Below, piece after piece: positions 24,433 to 33,160 of a DNA stretch of 64,000 nt; within the stretch, counting starts at the first letter, position 1; the number at the start of each line of letters is the position of its first letter. The stretch comes from an uncultured Pseudodesulfovibrio sp. Lineage in GTDB: Bacteria > Desulfobacterota > Desulfovibrionia > Desulfovibrionales > Desulfovibrionaceae. The notes under the pieces were generated by a model. That model was not told the origin of the DNA. It did not search any database and saw only the letters and a program-made list of their open reading frames with translations. The stretch lies in contig NZ_OY761823.1 in assembly GCF_963664965.1 (NCBI RefSeq), positions 940,001-1,004,000 of the forward strand. Reading direction: 5' to 3'. The position numbers and the translations under genes are program-made.

Positions 24433-25401
24433 ATGAACGAACTTCTTCAGTACTTCCAGCGGGAGCTTCCCGGAATCAATGGTTTCCTCGACGCCGAGGC
24501 CGACAAGCTCAATGGGCTTGTCAAAGGTGTCGCAAAACACATCATAGGTTCCGGCGGCAAGCGCATCCGGCCCATGCTGACTTTGCTTTTCGCCCGAGCC
24601 ATGGGTTACGAAAAGGATGATTATCACGCCATTGCCTGTTCTCTCGAACTGCTGCATTCGGCCACGCTGCTGCATGACGACTACCTCGATGACGCCGAAC
24701 TGCGGCGGGGACGGACCGCGTCCCACCTCGTGTACGGGCGTACCGAGACCATTCTGGCGGGTGACGCCCTGCTGGCGCTCGCCAATGAAATGGCGGCACG
24801 GTACGGTCAGGCCCGTCTCTCGTGGCTGCTTGCCAAGGGCATCATGGAAACGGCCACGGGCGAGATCGAGGAGATAGAGTTTTCCAAGGACCCGTCCCTT
24901 GACCGTGACAAGTACATGGAGATCATCATAGGCAAGACCGCTCGGCTCATCGAGTGTGCCTGCCGGTGTGGTGCGGCCCTGGCCGGTGCCACTCCCGAAC
25001 AGGAAGACGCTGCCGGTGAATACGGCCTGAATCTCGGCATCGCGTTCCAGCTCGTTGACGACGCGCTTGATTATGCATCCCCCACCTCCGAGACCGGCAA
25101 GCCCGAGGGCGGCGATCTCAGGGAAGGCAAGGTGACCCTGCCGCTGATCCTGCTCATGGAAGACGGCGACGGTGCCGGGAGCGAGGCGTTGCTTGATGCG
25201 CTCAAGGACTGTTCGCTCACGGGTGCCCAGTGCGAGGCGCTCCTTGAACAGGTGAGAGAGGGACGGTATTCGGAAAAGACCCGTGACGAGGCCGCCGCTT
25301 ATGTGGAAAAGGCCAAGGCGTGTCTCGACGGTTTCGCGCCCGGTGAAGAGCTGACCGTTCTTCGGCAGGCCGCGGATTACGTGCTGACCAGAACCAAGTA
25401 A
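24433..25401 (+). CDS. trans-polyprenyl diphosphate synthase (IspB/HepT type)
   Basis: 322 residues. Condenses isopentenyl diphosphate units to make the long side chain of menaquinone. GSGGKRIRPMLT, the first aspartate-rich motif LLHDDYLDDAELRRGR and the second FQLVDDALDY are all present, with the GKPEGGDLREGKVTLP lead to the C-terminal helices. The sequence does not settle chain length. It lies 40 nt after mqnB on the same strand, consistent with a quinone-related transcription unit. Confidence 0.9.
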   Translation: MNELLQYFQRELPGINGFLDAEADKLNGLVKGVAKHIIGSGGKRIRPMLTLLFARAMGYEKDDYHAIACSLELLHSATLLHDDYLDDAELRRGRTASHLVYGRTETILAGDALLALANEMAARYGQARLSWLLAKGIMETATGEIEEIEFSKDPSLDRDKYMEIIIGKTARLIECACRCGAALAGATPEQEDAAGEYGLNLGIAFQLVDDALDYASPTSETGKPEGGDLREGKVTLPLILLMEDGDGAGSEALLDALKDCSLTGAQCEALLEQVREGRYSEKTRDEAAAYVEKAKACLDGFAPGEELTVLRQAADYVLTRTK

Positions 25402-25404
25402 TTT

Positions 25405-25446
25405 CAGGCCGGTCCCTCGTTTGAGGCGACCGGTCTTCTGCTTTAA
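25405..25446 (+). terminator. possible terminator after the polyprenyl synthase gene
   Basis: GGCCGGTCCCTC and GAGGCGACCGGTC can pair with small bulges over GTTT, followed by CTTCTGCTTT. The T-tract is weak, so this is a tentative call. Confidence 0.4.
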
Positions 25447-25513
25447 GACTATAAGATAAAATCGAGGTCATTCGAAAAGGTGTGCTTTTCGGTGACCGGC
25501 GAGGAGAAGACAC

Positions 25514-28510
25514 ATGCTGTGCCGTGTTATCGTTGGCTTGAAGGAAGGCGTTCGTGACGTTGTGGGTGAGAAATTCGCCCGCAAGATAAAGAGTGAACTC
25601 GATATGGACGTCAAGGGCGTTCGTATCGTCAATGTTTTTACTCTGGAAGGCCTTTCGCAGGAACAGGTTGATCTGGCTCTGGAACGGGCCGCTTTGCATG
25701 ACCCCGTCCTGCACGAGGTCGCGCTTGAGCCGTTGGCCCGCGATTTTGACTGGATTATCGAAGTCGGTTTCCGCCCCGGCGTGACGGATAACGAAGGCCG
25801 TACCGCCCGCGAGACGCTCGGCGTGGTGCTCGGCCTTTCCAAGGACGAGCTGGAATCCGTCAAGGTGTATACGTCCAAGCAGTATCTCGTCACCGCCGAC
25901 ATGGATGAAGCAGGAATCCAGCATGTCGCAAAGGACCTGCTCGCCAACGAACTGATCCAGCGTTTCGAATACAAGTCCGCCGCAGTCTGGGCCGATGATC
26001 CCGGATTCGAGGCCAAGGCCGCCCGTGTGACCGGCAAGGCCAGTGACGCCGTGGCGATCATCCCGCTGTCCACCATGACCGACGACGAGATGATGGATTT
26101 CTCCCGCGCCAACACGCTGGCGCTTTCCCTGCGTGAGATGCATGACATCCGGGCCTACTATGCCGACCCCGCCGTCGTTGCCGAGCGCAAGACCGTCGGA
26201 CTGCCTGCCGATCCGACCGATGCGGAGATCGAGGTCCTTGCCCAGACATGGTCCGAGCACTGCAAACACAAGATTTTCAGCTCGAAGATTACCTATGAGA
26301 ACAGGGAAACCGGCAAGACCATCGAGCTTTCCAGCCTGTACAAGACGTTCATCCAGAACCCGACCAAGGTGCTGCGCCAGCGCAATGCCGAATCCGGCCC
26401 GTTCGGCGACTACTGTCTGTCCGTGTTCAAGGACAACGCGGGTGTGCTCAAATTTTCCGAGACCATCAATGTCTGCATGAAGATGGAGACGCACAACTCT
26501 CCGTCCGCTCTGGACCCGTACGGCGGAGCCCTGACCGGTATCGTGGGTGTCAACCGCGACCCCATGGGCACCGGCATAGGTGCGAACCTGCTGTGCAACA
26601 CCGATGTATTCTGCTTTGCCTCGCCGTTCCACGAGGGCGAACTCCCGCCCCGCCTGCTGCATCCGCGCCGCGTGTTTGAAGGCGTGCGCGAAGGCGTTGA
26701 GCATGGCGGCAACAAGTCCGGTATTCCCACGGTCAACGGTTCCATCGTGTTTGACGAGCGTTACCTCGGCAAGCCGCTGGTTTACTGCGGCACCATCGGC
26801 ACCATGCCGGTGGAGATCGCGGGCAAGCCGTCTCACGAAAAATGCGCTCTGCCCGGTGACGTGATCGTCATGTCCGGTGGCCGAATCGGCGCGGACGGCA
26901 TCCACGGCGCGACCTTCTCGTCCGAGGAACTGCATGAAGGCAGCCCCGCAACCGCCGTGCAGATCGGTGACCCGATCACGCAGCGCAAGATGTACGATTT
27001 TCTCATGCGCGCCCGTAATCTCGGCCTGTACAACGCCATCACCGATAACGGTGCGGGCGGCCTGTCCTCGTCTGTCGGCGAGATGGCCGAGGATTCCGGC
27101 GGTTTCGAAATGGATCTGGCCAAGGCTCCGCTCAAGTACGACGGACTCAAGCCGTGGGAGATTCTCATCTCCGAAGCTCAGGAACGCATGACCATGGCCG
27201 TGCCGCCGGAAAAGCTCGACGAGTTCATGGCTCTTTCCGCAGAAATGGACGTCGAATCCACCGTGCTCGGCAATTACACCGATTCCGGCAAGTACCTTGT
27301 CCGTTACGGCGACAAGATGGTGACCTGCCTCGACATGGAGTTCCTGCACAACGGCGTGCCGCAGATGGAACTGGATGCCGTGTGGGAACGCCCGCAGATC
27401 GCTGACGACGAAGTGCCTGTGCCTGAAGATCAGGGCGCGCTGCTTCGTGACATGCTCGGCCGCCTGAATATCTGCTCCAAGGAATATGTCGTCCGCCAGT
27501 ACGACCACGAGGTGCAGGGCAAGAGCGCGGTCAAGCCCATGGTCGGCGTCAAGGCTGACGGCCCGTCCGACGCCGGTGTGGTCCGGCCCGAACTCGACAG
27601 TGACCGGGGGCTGGTCGTGGCCCACGGCATCTGCCCGCAGTATTCCGACATCGACACCTACTGGATGATGGCCAACGCCGTGGATGAAGCCATCCGCAAC
27701 GCCGTGGCCGTCGGTGGCGACGTCAAGTACATGGCCGGTTGCGACAACTTCTGCTGGTGTGATCCGGTTCAGTCCGAATCCACCCCGGACGGCCATTACA
27801 AGCTCGCCCAGCTGGTGCGAGCCAATCAGGCTCTGGCCCATTACTGCCTCGGTTTCGGCGTTCCGTGCGTGTCCGGCAAGGACTCCATGAAGAACGACTA
27901 CAAGGGCGGCGGCCAGAAGATTTCCATTCCCCCGACCGTGCTGTTCTCGGTCATCGGCGTCATTCCCGACGTGAACAAGTGCGTGACTTCCGACTTCAAG
28001 AAGGCCGGTGACAAGATTTACTTGCTGGGCCTGACACGGGCGGAGTTCGGCGGCAGTGAAGTCGCTGGTCAGCTCGGCTTCTCTTCTTCCCGCGTGCCGC
28101 AGGTGGACCTGCTTTCCGCAAAGGCTCGGTACGAAGCCTTGTTCGGTGCCATTCAGGACGGTCTGGTCAGCGCCTGTCACGACTGCTCGGACGGCGGCCT
28201 CGGCGTGTCTCTGGCAGAAATGTGCATAGGCGGTCGCCTCGGTGCCAATGTGGACCTGTCCGCCGTGCCGGTGAATGGCGATATCAACCTGACCGGCGTG
28301 CTGTATGCGGAGTCCGCAAGCCGTCTGGTGGTCAGTGTCCCTGCGGAAAAGGCAGACGCTTTTGAGGCCGCCATGGGCGGTGGAGCATGCGCCTGCATCG
28401 GTGAAGTTGCTGATTCCTCTAAACTTATGGCCGAATATGACGATACGGTTGTACTGAATGAGGATATTCTGAAGCTCACTGACGCATTCAAGGCGACGCT
28501 CGACTGGTAG
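25514..28510 (+). CDS. purL: phosphoribosylformylglycinamidine synthase, fused PurS-like and PurL
   Basis: 998 residues. Converts FGAR to FGAM in purine synthesis using ATP and ammonia. The first 80 residues resemble the small PurS subunit; the synthase follows with QTWSEHCKHKIF, KMETHNSPSALDPYGGA, DNGAGGLSSSVGEMAE and a second half with VSGKDSMKNDY and SACHDCSDGGLGV. No class-I glutaminase domain is present at the C-terminus, unlike the roughly 1,300-residue enterobacterial enzyme, so a separate PurQ is expected elsewhere. AGGAGAAG lies before the ATG. A stem-loop follows the stop. Confidence 0.9.
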   Translation: MLCRVIVGLKEGVRDVVGEKFARKIKSELDMDVKGVRIVNVFTLEGLSQEQVDLALERAALHDPVLHEVALEPLARDFDWIIEVGFRPGVTDNEGRTARETLGVVLGLSKDELESVKVYTSKQYLVTADMDEAGIQHVAKDLLANELIQRFEYKSAAVWADDPGFEAKAARVTGKASDAVAIIPLSTMTDDEMMDFSRANTLALSLREMHDIRAYYADPAVVAERKTVGLPADPTDAEIEVLAQTWSEHCKHKIFSSKITYENRETGKTIELSSLYKTFIQNPTKVLRQRNAESGPFGDYCLSVFKDNAGVLKFSETINVCMKMETHNSPSALDPYGGALTGIVGVNRDPMGTGIGANLLCNTDVFCFASPFHEGELPPRLLHPRRVFEGVREGVEHGGNKSGIPTVNGSIVFDERYLGKPLVYCGTIGTMPVEIAGKPSHEKCALPGDVIVMSGGRIGADGIHGATFSSEELHEGSPATAVQIGDPITQRKMYDFLMRARNLGLYNAITDNGAGGLSSSVGEMAEDSGGFEMDLAKAPLKYDGLKPWEILISEAQERMTMAVPPEKLDEFMALSAEMDVESTVLGNYTDSGKYLVRYGDKMVTCLDMEFLHNGVPQMELDAVWERPQIADDEVPVPEDQGALLRDMLGRLNICSKEYVVRQYDHEVQGKSAVKPMVGVKADGPSDAGVVRPELDSDRGLVVAHGICPQYSDIDTYWMMANAVDEAIRNAVAVGGDVKYMAGCDNFCWCDPVQSESTPDGHYKLAQLVRANQALAHYCLGFGVPCVSGKDSMKNDYKGGGQKISIPPTVLFSVIGVIPDVNKCVTSDFKKAGDKIYLLGLTRAEFGGSEVAGQLGFSSSRVPQVDLLSAKARYEALFGAIQDGLVSACHDCSDGGLGVSLAEMCIGGRLGANVDLSAVPVNGDINLTGVLYAESASRLVVSVPAEKADAFEAAMGGGACACIGEVADSSKLMAEYDDTVVLNEDILKLTDAFKATLDW

Positions 28511-28523
28511 ATTGATGATATTG

Positions 28524-28558
28524 TGAGGTAAAGGGATTCGAATGGTCCCTTTACCTCA
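28524..28558 (+). terminator. stem-loop after purL
   Basis: TGAGGTAAAGGGA and TCCCTTTACCTCA form a perfect 13-bp stem over a 9-nt loop. The following T-tract is poor (TTGTAAAA), so termination may be weak or Rho-assisted. Confidence 0.6.
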
Positions 28559-28658
28559 TTGTAAAAACCATCTATACAACAGATTGTCGGTGATGTAGAC
28601 GACAGAAGGTTGGGCTTTCGTCTCGGATTTTCACGTAGTACGTTTACGGGGGTGGTAA

Positions 28659-29141
28659 ATGTTGCATTCTGTTTGGTCCAAGGGCTGTATCGCGTTCTTT
28701 GCGACAGCCTTTTTTGTTGTCATATTCATGGCGTCTGACGGGCGGACGAATTCGGGGCAGTATGTCGGCTCCGAAGCCTGTGCTGAATGTCATGACAAGG
28801 AATTCGATAATTTCAAGAAATTTTCCAAGAAGGCACATTCCGGGGACTCGGTCAAGATCATGGCCGGAGACCTTACCAAATCCGAACTTGAGGAATGCTA
28901 CCAGTGTCATGTGACCGGCTTCGGCAAGCCCGGAGGTTTTGTCAGTTTCAAGGAAACTCCCGAACTGGCCGACTGTGGTTGCGAGACATGTCACGGTCCC
29001 GGTTTTGATCATGTCGAAGAGGGTGGTGATACCGATCTTATCAAGGGCGACCTTGAAATTTCCGATTGCGAGACCTGCCACAACCCGGAAAGGGTTGAAG
29101 CGTTTGACTTCAAACCGCTGATGTATGGCGGGGCGCACTAG
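28659..29141 (+). CDS. tetrahaem c-type cytochrome (cytochrome c554-like)
   Basis: 160 residues. An N-terminal hydrophobic segment (IAFFATAFFVVIFMAS) exports or anchors the protein. Four CxxCH haem-binding motifs are visible: CAECH (41-45), CYQCH (80-84), CETCH (108-112) and CETCH (137-141). The opening YVGSEACAECHDKEFDNFKKF is typical of the cytochrome c554/multihaem family. The protein is expected to be periplasmic or membrane-tethered. It lies 9 nt upstream of a chemoreceptor that itself has a haem motif, so the two probably work as a redox-sensing pair or share an electron signal. GGGGGTGG precedes the ATG. Confidence 0.88.
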   Translation: MLHSVWSKGCIAFFATAFFVVIFMASDGRTNSGQYVGSEACAECHDKEFDNFKKFSKKAHSGDSVKIMAGDLTKSELEECYQCHVTGFGKPGGFVSFKETPELADCGCETCHGPGFDHVEEGGDTDLIKGDLEISDCETCHNPERVEAFDFKPLMYGGAH

Positions 29142-29150
29142 GGAGATCGC

Positions 29151-31166
29151 ATGAAATTCATCAGACAATCACTCGGTATCAAAGTCATACTCCTGTCTTC
29201 GCTGCTGACTATCCTCGCGTTTACGGGACTGTTCATTTACAATTCATACTCCACGTACAATCACACTCTGCACGAGGTGCAGGTGGCTGCCGAACGTGTC
29301 GGCGACATGCTTTACATGGCCATCGAGGACCCCATGAGTGTGGGCGACAATGAAGGTACGGAAAAAAAATTCGGTCATTTGAGTGAGCGGTACCCCGACC
29401 TCAAGGCATACCTCACGGACTACAAGGGCGAGATCACTTACTCCACCAGTGAAGAGACCGTCCGCAAGTCCGTATTCGACGTGCGAACAGAGAACGGCCT
29501 GCCCGACCTCATCCGGAAGGGGCTTGGAGAAAAGCTGGTTGCGGGTGAACTCATGGAGATCGACGGCAAGTTGCAGTTTGCCGAAGTCAAATCCATTGAA
29601 AATCATGAGTCCTGTTACCACTGTCACGGCAAATCCCGTAAAATTCTGGGAGCCATGGTCCTGACCGTGGATGTCAGCCCGCAGTTCGCCGCGCTGAAAT
29701 CGAACCAGATCAAGTCTGCCGGTATATCCGTGCTTGGCGTGGTGGCTCTTCTGACCGCCCTGATCCTGTTCATGCGTACCAACGTGGTCAACCGCATCAC
29801 GAAGATCGCGGCCACTACCGAGGAAGTCAGCAAGGGCAATCTGGACGCCAAGTTCAGCGTCAAGGGGTCCGACGAACTCGGCTCCCTGGCCCGTTATCTG
29901 GGTGAGATGGTCGATCAGATCAAGGACCAGCTCCAGTATAACAAGAGCGTTCTCGACGGCATTGTGGTGCCGTTGTTCGTGACCGATTCCAAGGAACGGT
30001 TGCAGTTCATCAATCCGCCGCTCAGGGAAATCCTCGGTTTGTCCGAAGATGAAGTAAAAGACAGGACCGTCTCCTCCATCTTCGAATGCGAGCCGGGTGA
30101 TGAAGCCTGTGATGCGGCGCATGTCATTTCAAGCGGTGTGGCTATCTCCGGCAACTTCCATTACACCCGCTCCGACGGCAGGGTTTTCCCCCTGCATTTC
30201 GAGGCATCGCCTCTTGAGGATGCGGACGGGGATACTGTTGGAGCCATCTGCGTACTCATCGACCTCACACGCGAGGAAGAGGACCGCAAGAACATTGAGG
30301 CGCAGCAGCAGAATCTGATGGTGGTTGCCAACGAAGTCACCGAAGTTGCCAACCGTCTCAACGAGGCCTCCAATATCCTGTCCGACCAGATGAATAATCT
30401 GGCACGGGGTGTGGATACGACCGCTGACCAGACCGGTCAGGTTGCCACCGCCATGGAAGAGATGAATGCCACTGTCCTTGAAGTCGCCAAGAATGCTTCC
30501 GAGACAGCGGACGCTTCCGGGCAGGCAAACCGCGTGGCCGCAGACGGCGGCGTGGTGGTCGGCAAGACCGTGGAAGAGATCAACTCCGTGGCCGAGATTA
30601 CGGAGAATCTGGCCGTGGCTTTGGAATCCCTTTCCAAGCGTGCCGAGAATATTGGTCAGGTCATGGCGGTTATCAACGATATCGCAGACCAGACCAACCT
30701 GCTCGCATTGAACGCTGCCATTGAAGCGGCCCGTGCCGGTGAAGCCGGTCGCGGTTTCGCAGTCGTGGCGGACGAAGTCCGCAAGCTGGCGGAAAAGACC
30801 ATGAGCGCGACCAAGGAAGTCGAAGGAGCCATCTCCCTCATTCAGCAATCCACCACGGATGTAGTCCGGGAAATGGATACCGCCAAGGAGCGTGTGCTCA
30901 ACACCTCCGGCATGGCACAGGAAGCGGGCAGCGTTCTTGACCAGATCGTGGACCACTCCAATTCCATAGCCGACATGGTTCGCGGCATTGCCACGGCAGC
31001 GGAGCAGCAGTCTGCCACTTCGGACGAGATCAACACCAGCGTGACGCATATCAATGAGTTGTCGCAGGAAGTGCTGTCCGGCATTCGTGAATCCAATCAG
31101 GGTATTCAGGAAGTGTCCGGAATGGCGCAGAACCTCTCCGAACTGGTAGCCAAGTTCCGTAACTAG
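29151..31166 (+). CDS. methyl-accepting chemotaxis protein with haem-c periplasmic sensor domain
   Basis: 671 residues. Membrane segments lie at about 11-30 and 189-208. The periplasmic domain between them carries one haem-c motif, CYHCH (155-159), in a region resembling the DUF3365/Tll0287-like haem sensor. A HAMP domain (about 209-262), a PAS/PAC unit (about 268-385) and a methyl-accepting signalling domain follow, with the conserved tip DQTNLLALNAAIEAARAGE and VADEVRKLAEKT. The design matches DcrA of Desulfovibrio vulgaris, a haem-c chemoreceptor responding to oxygen or redox state. No CheW-binding or CheR-tethering pentapeptide is obvious. Terminator follows. Confidence 0.9.
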   Translation: MKFIRQSLGIKVILLSSLLTILAFTGLFIYNSYSTYNHTLHEVQVAAERVGDMLYMAIEDPMSVGDNEGTEKKFGHLSERYPDLKAYLTDYKGEITYSTSEETVRKSVFDVRTENGLPDLIRKGLGEKLVAGELMEIDGKLQFAEVKSIENHESCYHCHGKSRKILGAMVLTVDVSPQFAALKSNQIKSAGISVLGVVALLTALILFMRTNVVNRITKIAATTEEVSKGNLDAKFSVKGSDELGSLARYLGEMVDQIKDQLQYNKSVLDGIVVPLFVTDSKERLQFINPPLREILGLSEDEVKDRTVSSIFECEPGDEACDAAHVISSGVAISGNFHYTRSDGRVFPLHFEASPLEDADGDTVGAICVLIDLTREEEDRKNIEAQQQNLMVVANEVTEVANRLNEASNILSDQMNNLARGVDTTADQTGQVATAMEEMNATVLEVAKNASETADASGQANRVAADGGVVVGKTVEEINSVAEITENLAVALESLSKRAENIGQVMAVINDIADQTNLLALNAAIEAARAGEAGRGFAVVADEVRKLAEKTMSATKEVEGAISLIQQSTTDVVREMDTAKERVLNTSGMAQEAGSVLDQIVDHSNSIADMVRGIATAAEQQSATSDEINTSVTHINELSQEVLSGIRESNQGIQEVSGMAQNLSELVAKFRN

Positions 31167-31191
31167 CTTCCATCATATTAGATACCACCTC

Positions 31192-31224
31192 AGGGCGGCC
31201 CGTGTTATCGGGTCGCCCTTTTTA
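31192..31224 (+). terminator. Rho-independent terminator after the chemoreceptor gene
   Basis: AGGGCGGCCCG pairs with CGGGTCGCCCT (one G-T) over TGTTAT, followed by TTTTT. Confidence 0.85.
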
Positions 31225-31329
31225 ATGGGAAAATGCGTCTGTGGGTAGGTGGTTGAGCGGCTTATGAAGCTGTTGCAGGCTCTGTGAATATGCGCTAATC
31301 ACCACGGGAAATCATCTTGAATTCATCGC

Positions 31330-31368
31330 TTGACTTTCCCTGCTCAAGCAAATAGTAATAATTATTAT
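31330..31368 (+). promoter_or_regulatory. perR promoter with PerR/Fur-type operator
   Basis: TTGACT (31330-31335) and TAGTAA (31353-31358) are spaced by 17 nt. The -10 box lies within ATAGTAATAATTATTAT (31352-31368), an inverted-repeat operator of PerR type. The same layout stands before rbr, suggesting autoregulation. Confidence 0.7.
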
Positions 31369-31389
31369 CGCATAAGTTGGAGGTGGCCT

Positions 31390-31788
31390 ATGGCCGCAGA
31401 TATGGGTTTTCGGCTGTCAAAGCAGCGCAAGGTTATTCTGGAAGAGTTGAAAAAGGTAAAAACGCATCCCACGGCGGATGAGGTTTATGACATGGTACGC
31501 AAGATCATTCCGCGTATCAGTCTCGGCACTGTTTACCGTAACCTTGAATTCTTGTGCAGCAAGGGATTGGTGCTCAAGCTCGGCGCTCCCGGCGCACAGA
31601 AACGTTTTGACGGTACCCCGGAACCGCACCCGCATATTCGTTGTGCCGTGTGCACCAATGTCATTGATGTCGAATGCGACATTGATGTTCCCACACTCCC
31701 AGAAGAGTGTGCAGGCGGCTACTCGATTCTCAACACCAATGTTGAGTTTGTGGGTATCTGCCCCAAGTGTCAGACAGCGCAACAGTAA
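31390..31788 (+). CDS. perR: peroxide-responsive repressor PerR (Fur family)
   Basis: 132 residues. Winged-helix N-terminus (LSKQRKVILEELKKVKTHPTADEVYDMVRK, ISLGTVYRNLEFL) and metal-binding C-terminus with HPHIRCAVC and ICPKCQ, giving both structural-zinc CxxC pairs. The residue 11 positions after the second His of HPH is Asp, as in PerR (Fur has Glu there), supporting peroxide sensing. The start at 31390 has GGAGG 6 nt upstream; a longer frame from 31330 would run through the promoter. An operator overlaps its own promoter, and the next gene is rubrerythrin with the same operator. Confidence 0.9.
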   Translation: MAADMGFRLSKQRKVILEELKKVKTHPTADEVYDMVRKIIPRISLGTVYRNLEFLCSKGLVLKLGAPGAQKRFDGTPEPHPHIRCAVCTNVIDVECDIDVPTLPEECAGGYSILNTNVEFVGICPKCQTAQQ

Positions 31789-31803
31789 GCCGCATACGAG
31801 ACG

Positions 31804-31841
31804 AAAAAAAGCGGGCATCCCTGAGGGATGCCCGCTTTTTT
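31804..31841. terminator. bidirectional-type Rho-independent terminator after perR
   Basis: AAAAAAGCGGGCATCCC and its perfect complement GGATGCCCGCTTTTTT enclose a TGAG loop. Confidence 0.9.
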
Positions 31842-31852
31842 GGTTTTTCTTG

Positions 31853-31891
31853 TTGACATTTACCGTCTAACTAAATAGTAATCATTCTTAC
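31853..31891 (+). promoter_or_regulatory. rbr promoter with PerR-type operator
   Basis: TTGACA (31853-31858), a 17-nt spacer and TAGTAA (31876-31881), with the operator ATAGTAATCATTCTTAC (31875-31891) over the -10 box. It shares the string AAATAGTAAT and the spacing with the perR promoter. A leader of about 160 nt follows before rbr. Confidence 0.72.
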
Positions 31892-32051
31892 ATTGACTGT
31901 AAGAGTTCATCCTGACGTAAGAAAAAAGGATGACACGGCGTCTGGTTAATGTAAGAAAATAATACGAACCCACTGCCGGGATAGTGTAATTTGCAAAAGT
32001 CTATACCGGATTTCCCTGTTAACTACTGAAACTATTCTCAGGAGAAAGCAC

Positions 32052-32624
32052 ATGTCACTGAAAGGAACCCAGACCGAAAAGAACATTCTGACCGCTTTTA
32101 TCGGCGAGTCCCAGGCTCGTAACAAGTATACCTATTTTGCCAGTGTCGCCAAGAAAGAGGGATACGTTCAGATTTCCAAGATCTTTGAAGAAACTGCCAA
32201 CCACGAAAAGGAACACGCCAAGCGTCTTTTCAAGTTCCTCGAAGGCGGCATGGCCGAGATCACTGCCAGCTTTCCGGCCGGGAAGATCGGTTCCACTCTG
32301 GAGAATCTCAAGGCCGCAGCCGAGGGCGAAAAAGAAGAATACGAGGACATGTATCCTTCGTTCGCAAAGGTTGCCCGTGAAGAAGGGTTCCCCGAGATTG
32401 CCGCAGTCATGGAGAACATTGCCGTGGCCGAGGCCTACCATGAAGAACGCTACAAAGCCTTCATCGCGAATATCGAGAATGACCGTGTTTTCGTGAAGGA
32501 TGACGAAGTCGTTTGGCGCTGCCAGAATTGCGGGTACAATCACAAAGGTACCACGGCTCCGGTCAAGTGTCCTGCCTGCGACCATCCCCAGGCTCATTTC
32601 GAGAAGAAAGACACCAACTGGTAA
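32052..32624 (+). CDS. rbr: rubrerythrin
   Basis: 190 residues. Reduces hydrogen peroxide in the cytoplasm. The four-helix di-iron domain shows ESQARNKYTYF, EETANHEKEHAKR and ENIAVAEAYHEERY ligands, and the C-terminal rubredoxin-like domain shows CQNCGY and CPACDHP. AGGAG lies upstream of the ATG. It heads the cluster rbr-dfx-rubredoxin-roo under a PerR-type promoter, and desulfoferrodoxin begins 26 nt later. Confidence 0.95.
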   Translation: MSLKGTQTEKNILTAFIGESQARNKYTYFASVAKKEGYVQISKIFEETANHEKEHAKRLFKFLEGGMAEITASFPAGKIGSTLENLKAAAEGEKEEYEDMYPSFAKVAREEGFPEIAAVMENIAVAEAYHEERYKAFIANIENDRVFVKDDEVVWRCQNCGYNHKGTTAPVKCPACDHPQAHFEKKDTNW

Positions 32625-32650
32625 ACCCCACTATTTCAAGGAGAATCGAT

Positions 32651-33037
32651 ATGGCTATCAAGCTCGGTGAAGTGTACAAGTGTGAAGTGTGCGGAAACAT
32701 GGTTATTGCCATTCATGAAGGCGCCGGAGATCTCGTTTGCTGTGGCACCGAAATGGTTTTGATGAAAGAGAATACCGTGGATGCCGCGGTTGAAAAGCAT
32801 GTTCCCGTGTTCTCCAAGGACGGCGACAAGATCACCGTCAAGGTCGGTGACGTCGCGCACCCCATGGAAGAGAAACATTACATCGAATGGATTGAAGTCG
32901 TGATTGGAGAGACCTGCTTCACCAAGATGCTTGCTCCCGGTGACGCGCCTGAGGCCGAATTCTGTGCCTGTAATCTCTCCGGAGACATCTCCGTCCGTGC
33001 GTACTGTAATCTTCACGGTCTTTGGGCCGCCAAGTAG
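32651..33037 (+). CDS. dfx: desulfoferrodoxin (superoxide reductase)
   Basis: 128 residues. Reduces superoxide to peroxide, which rubrerythrin then removes. The N-terminal desulforedoxin domain has YKCEVCGN and LVCCGTEM (Fe-Cys4 centre I). Centre II ligands are present: EKHVPVF, VAHPMEEKHYIEWIE and the C-terminal AYCNLHGLW. Length matches the two-iron (class II) form. AAGGAG precedes the ATG. Also known as rbo in Desulfovibrio; the order rbo-rubredoxin-roo is the one seen in the genus. Confidence 0.95.
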   Translation: MAIKLGEVYKCEVCGNMVIAIHEGAGDLVCCGTEMVLMKENTVDAAVEKHVPVFSKDGDKITVKVGDVAHPMEEKHYIEWIEVVIGETCFTKMLAPGDAPEAEFCACNLSGDISVRAYCNLHGLWAAK

Positions 33038-33160
33038 ACGGACGGAACGTCCGGAACCGGAAAGGATAACTGGAAGGGGTTGGTTTTCGGGCCTGCCCCT
33101 TCTTTTCCCCTGAAATTGGAAACGCAAGGCTGCAAAACGGTGGCCGGTGCAGGAGATGAT

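Noticed and set aside
25217..28180. 987-codon open frame on the minus strand opposite purL
   Set aside because: It mirrors purL codon for codon, has His/Gly/Val-rich composition typical of antisense frames in G+C-rich genes, no ribosome site and no domain. purL itself is unmistakable.
28530..28550. GATTCGAA in the loop after purL as a tRNA T-loop
   Set aside because: It is the loop of a perfect 13-bp stem with no acceptor or anticodon arms; no tRNA fold can be drawn around it.
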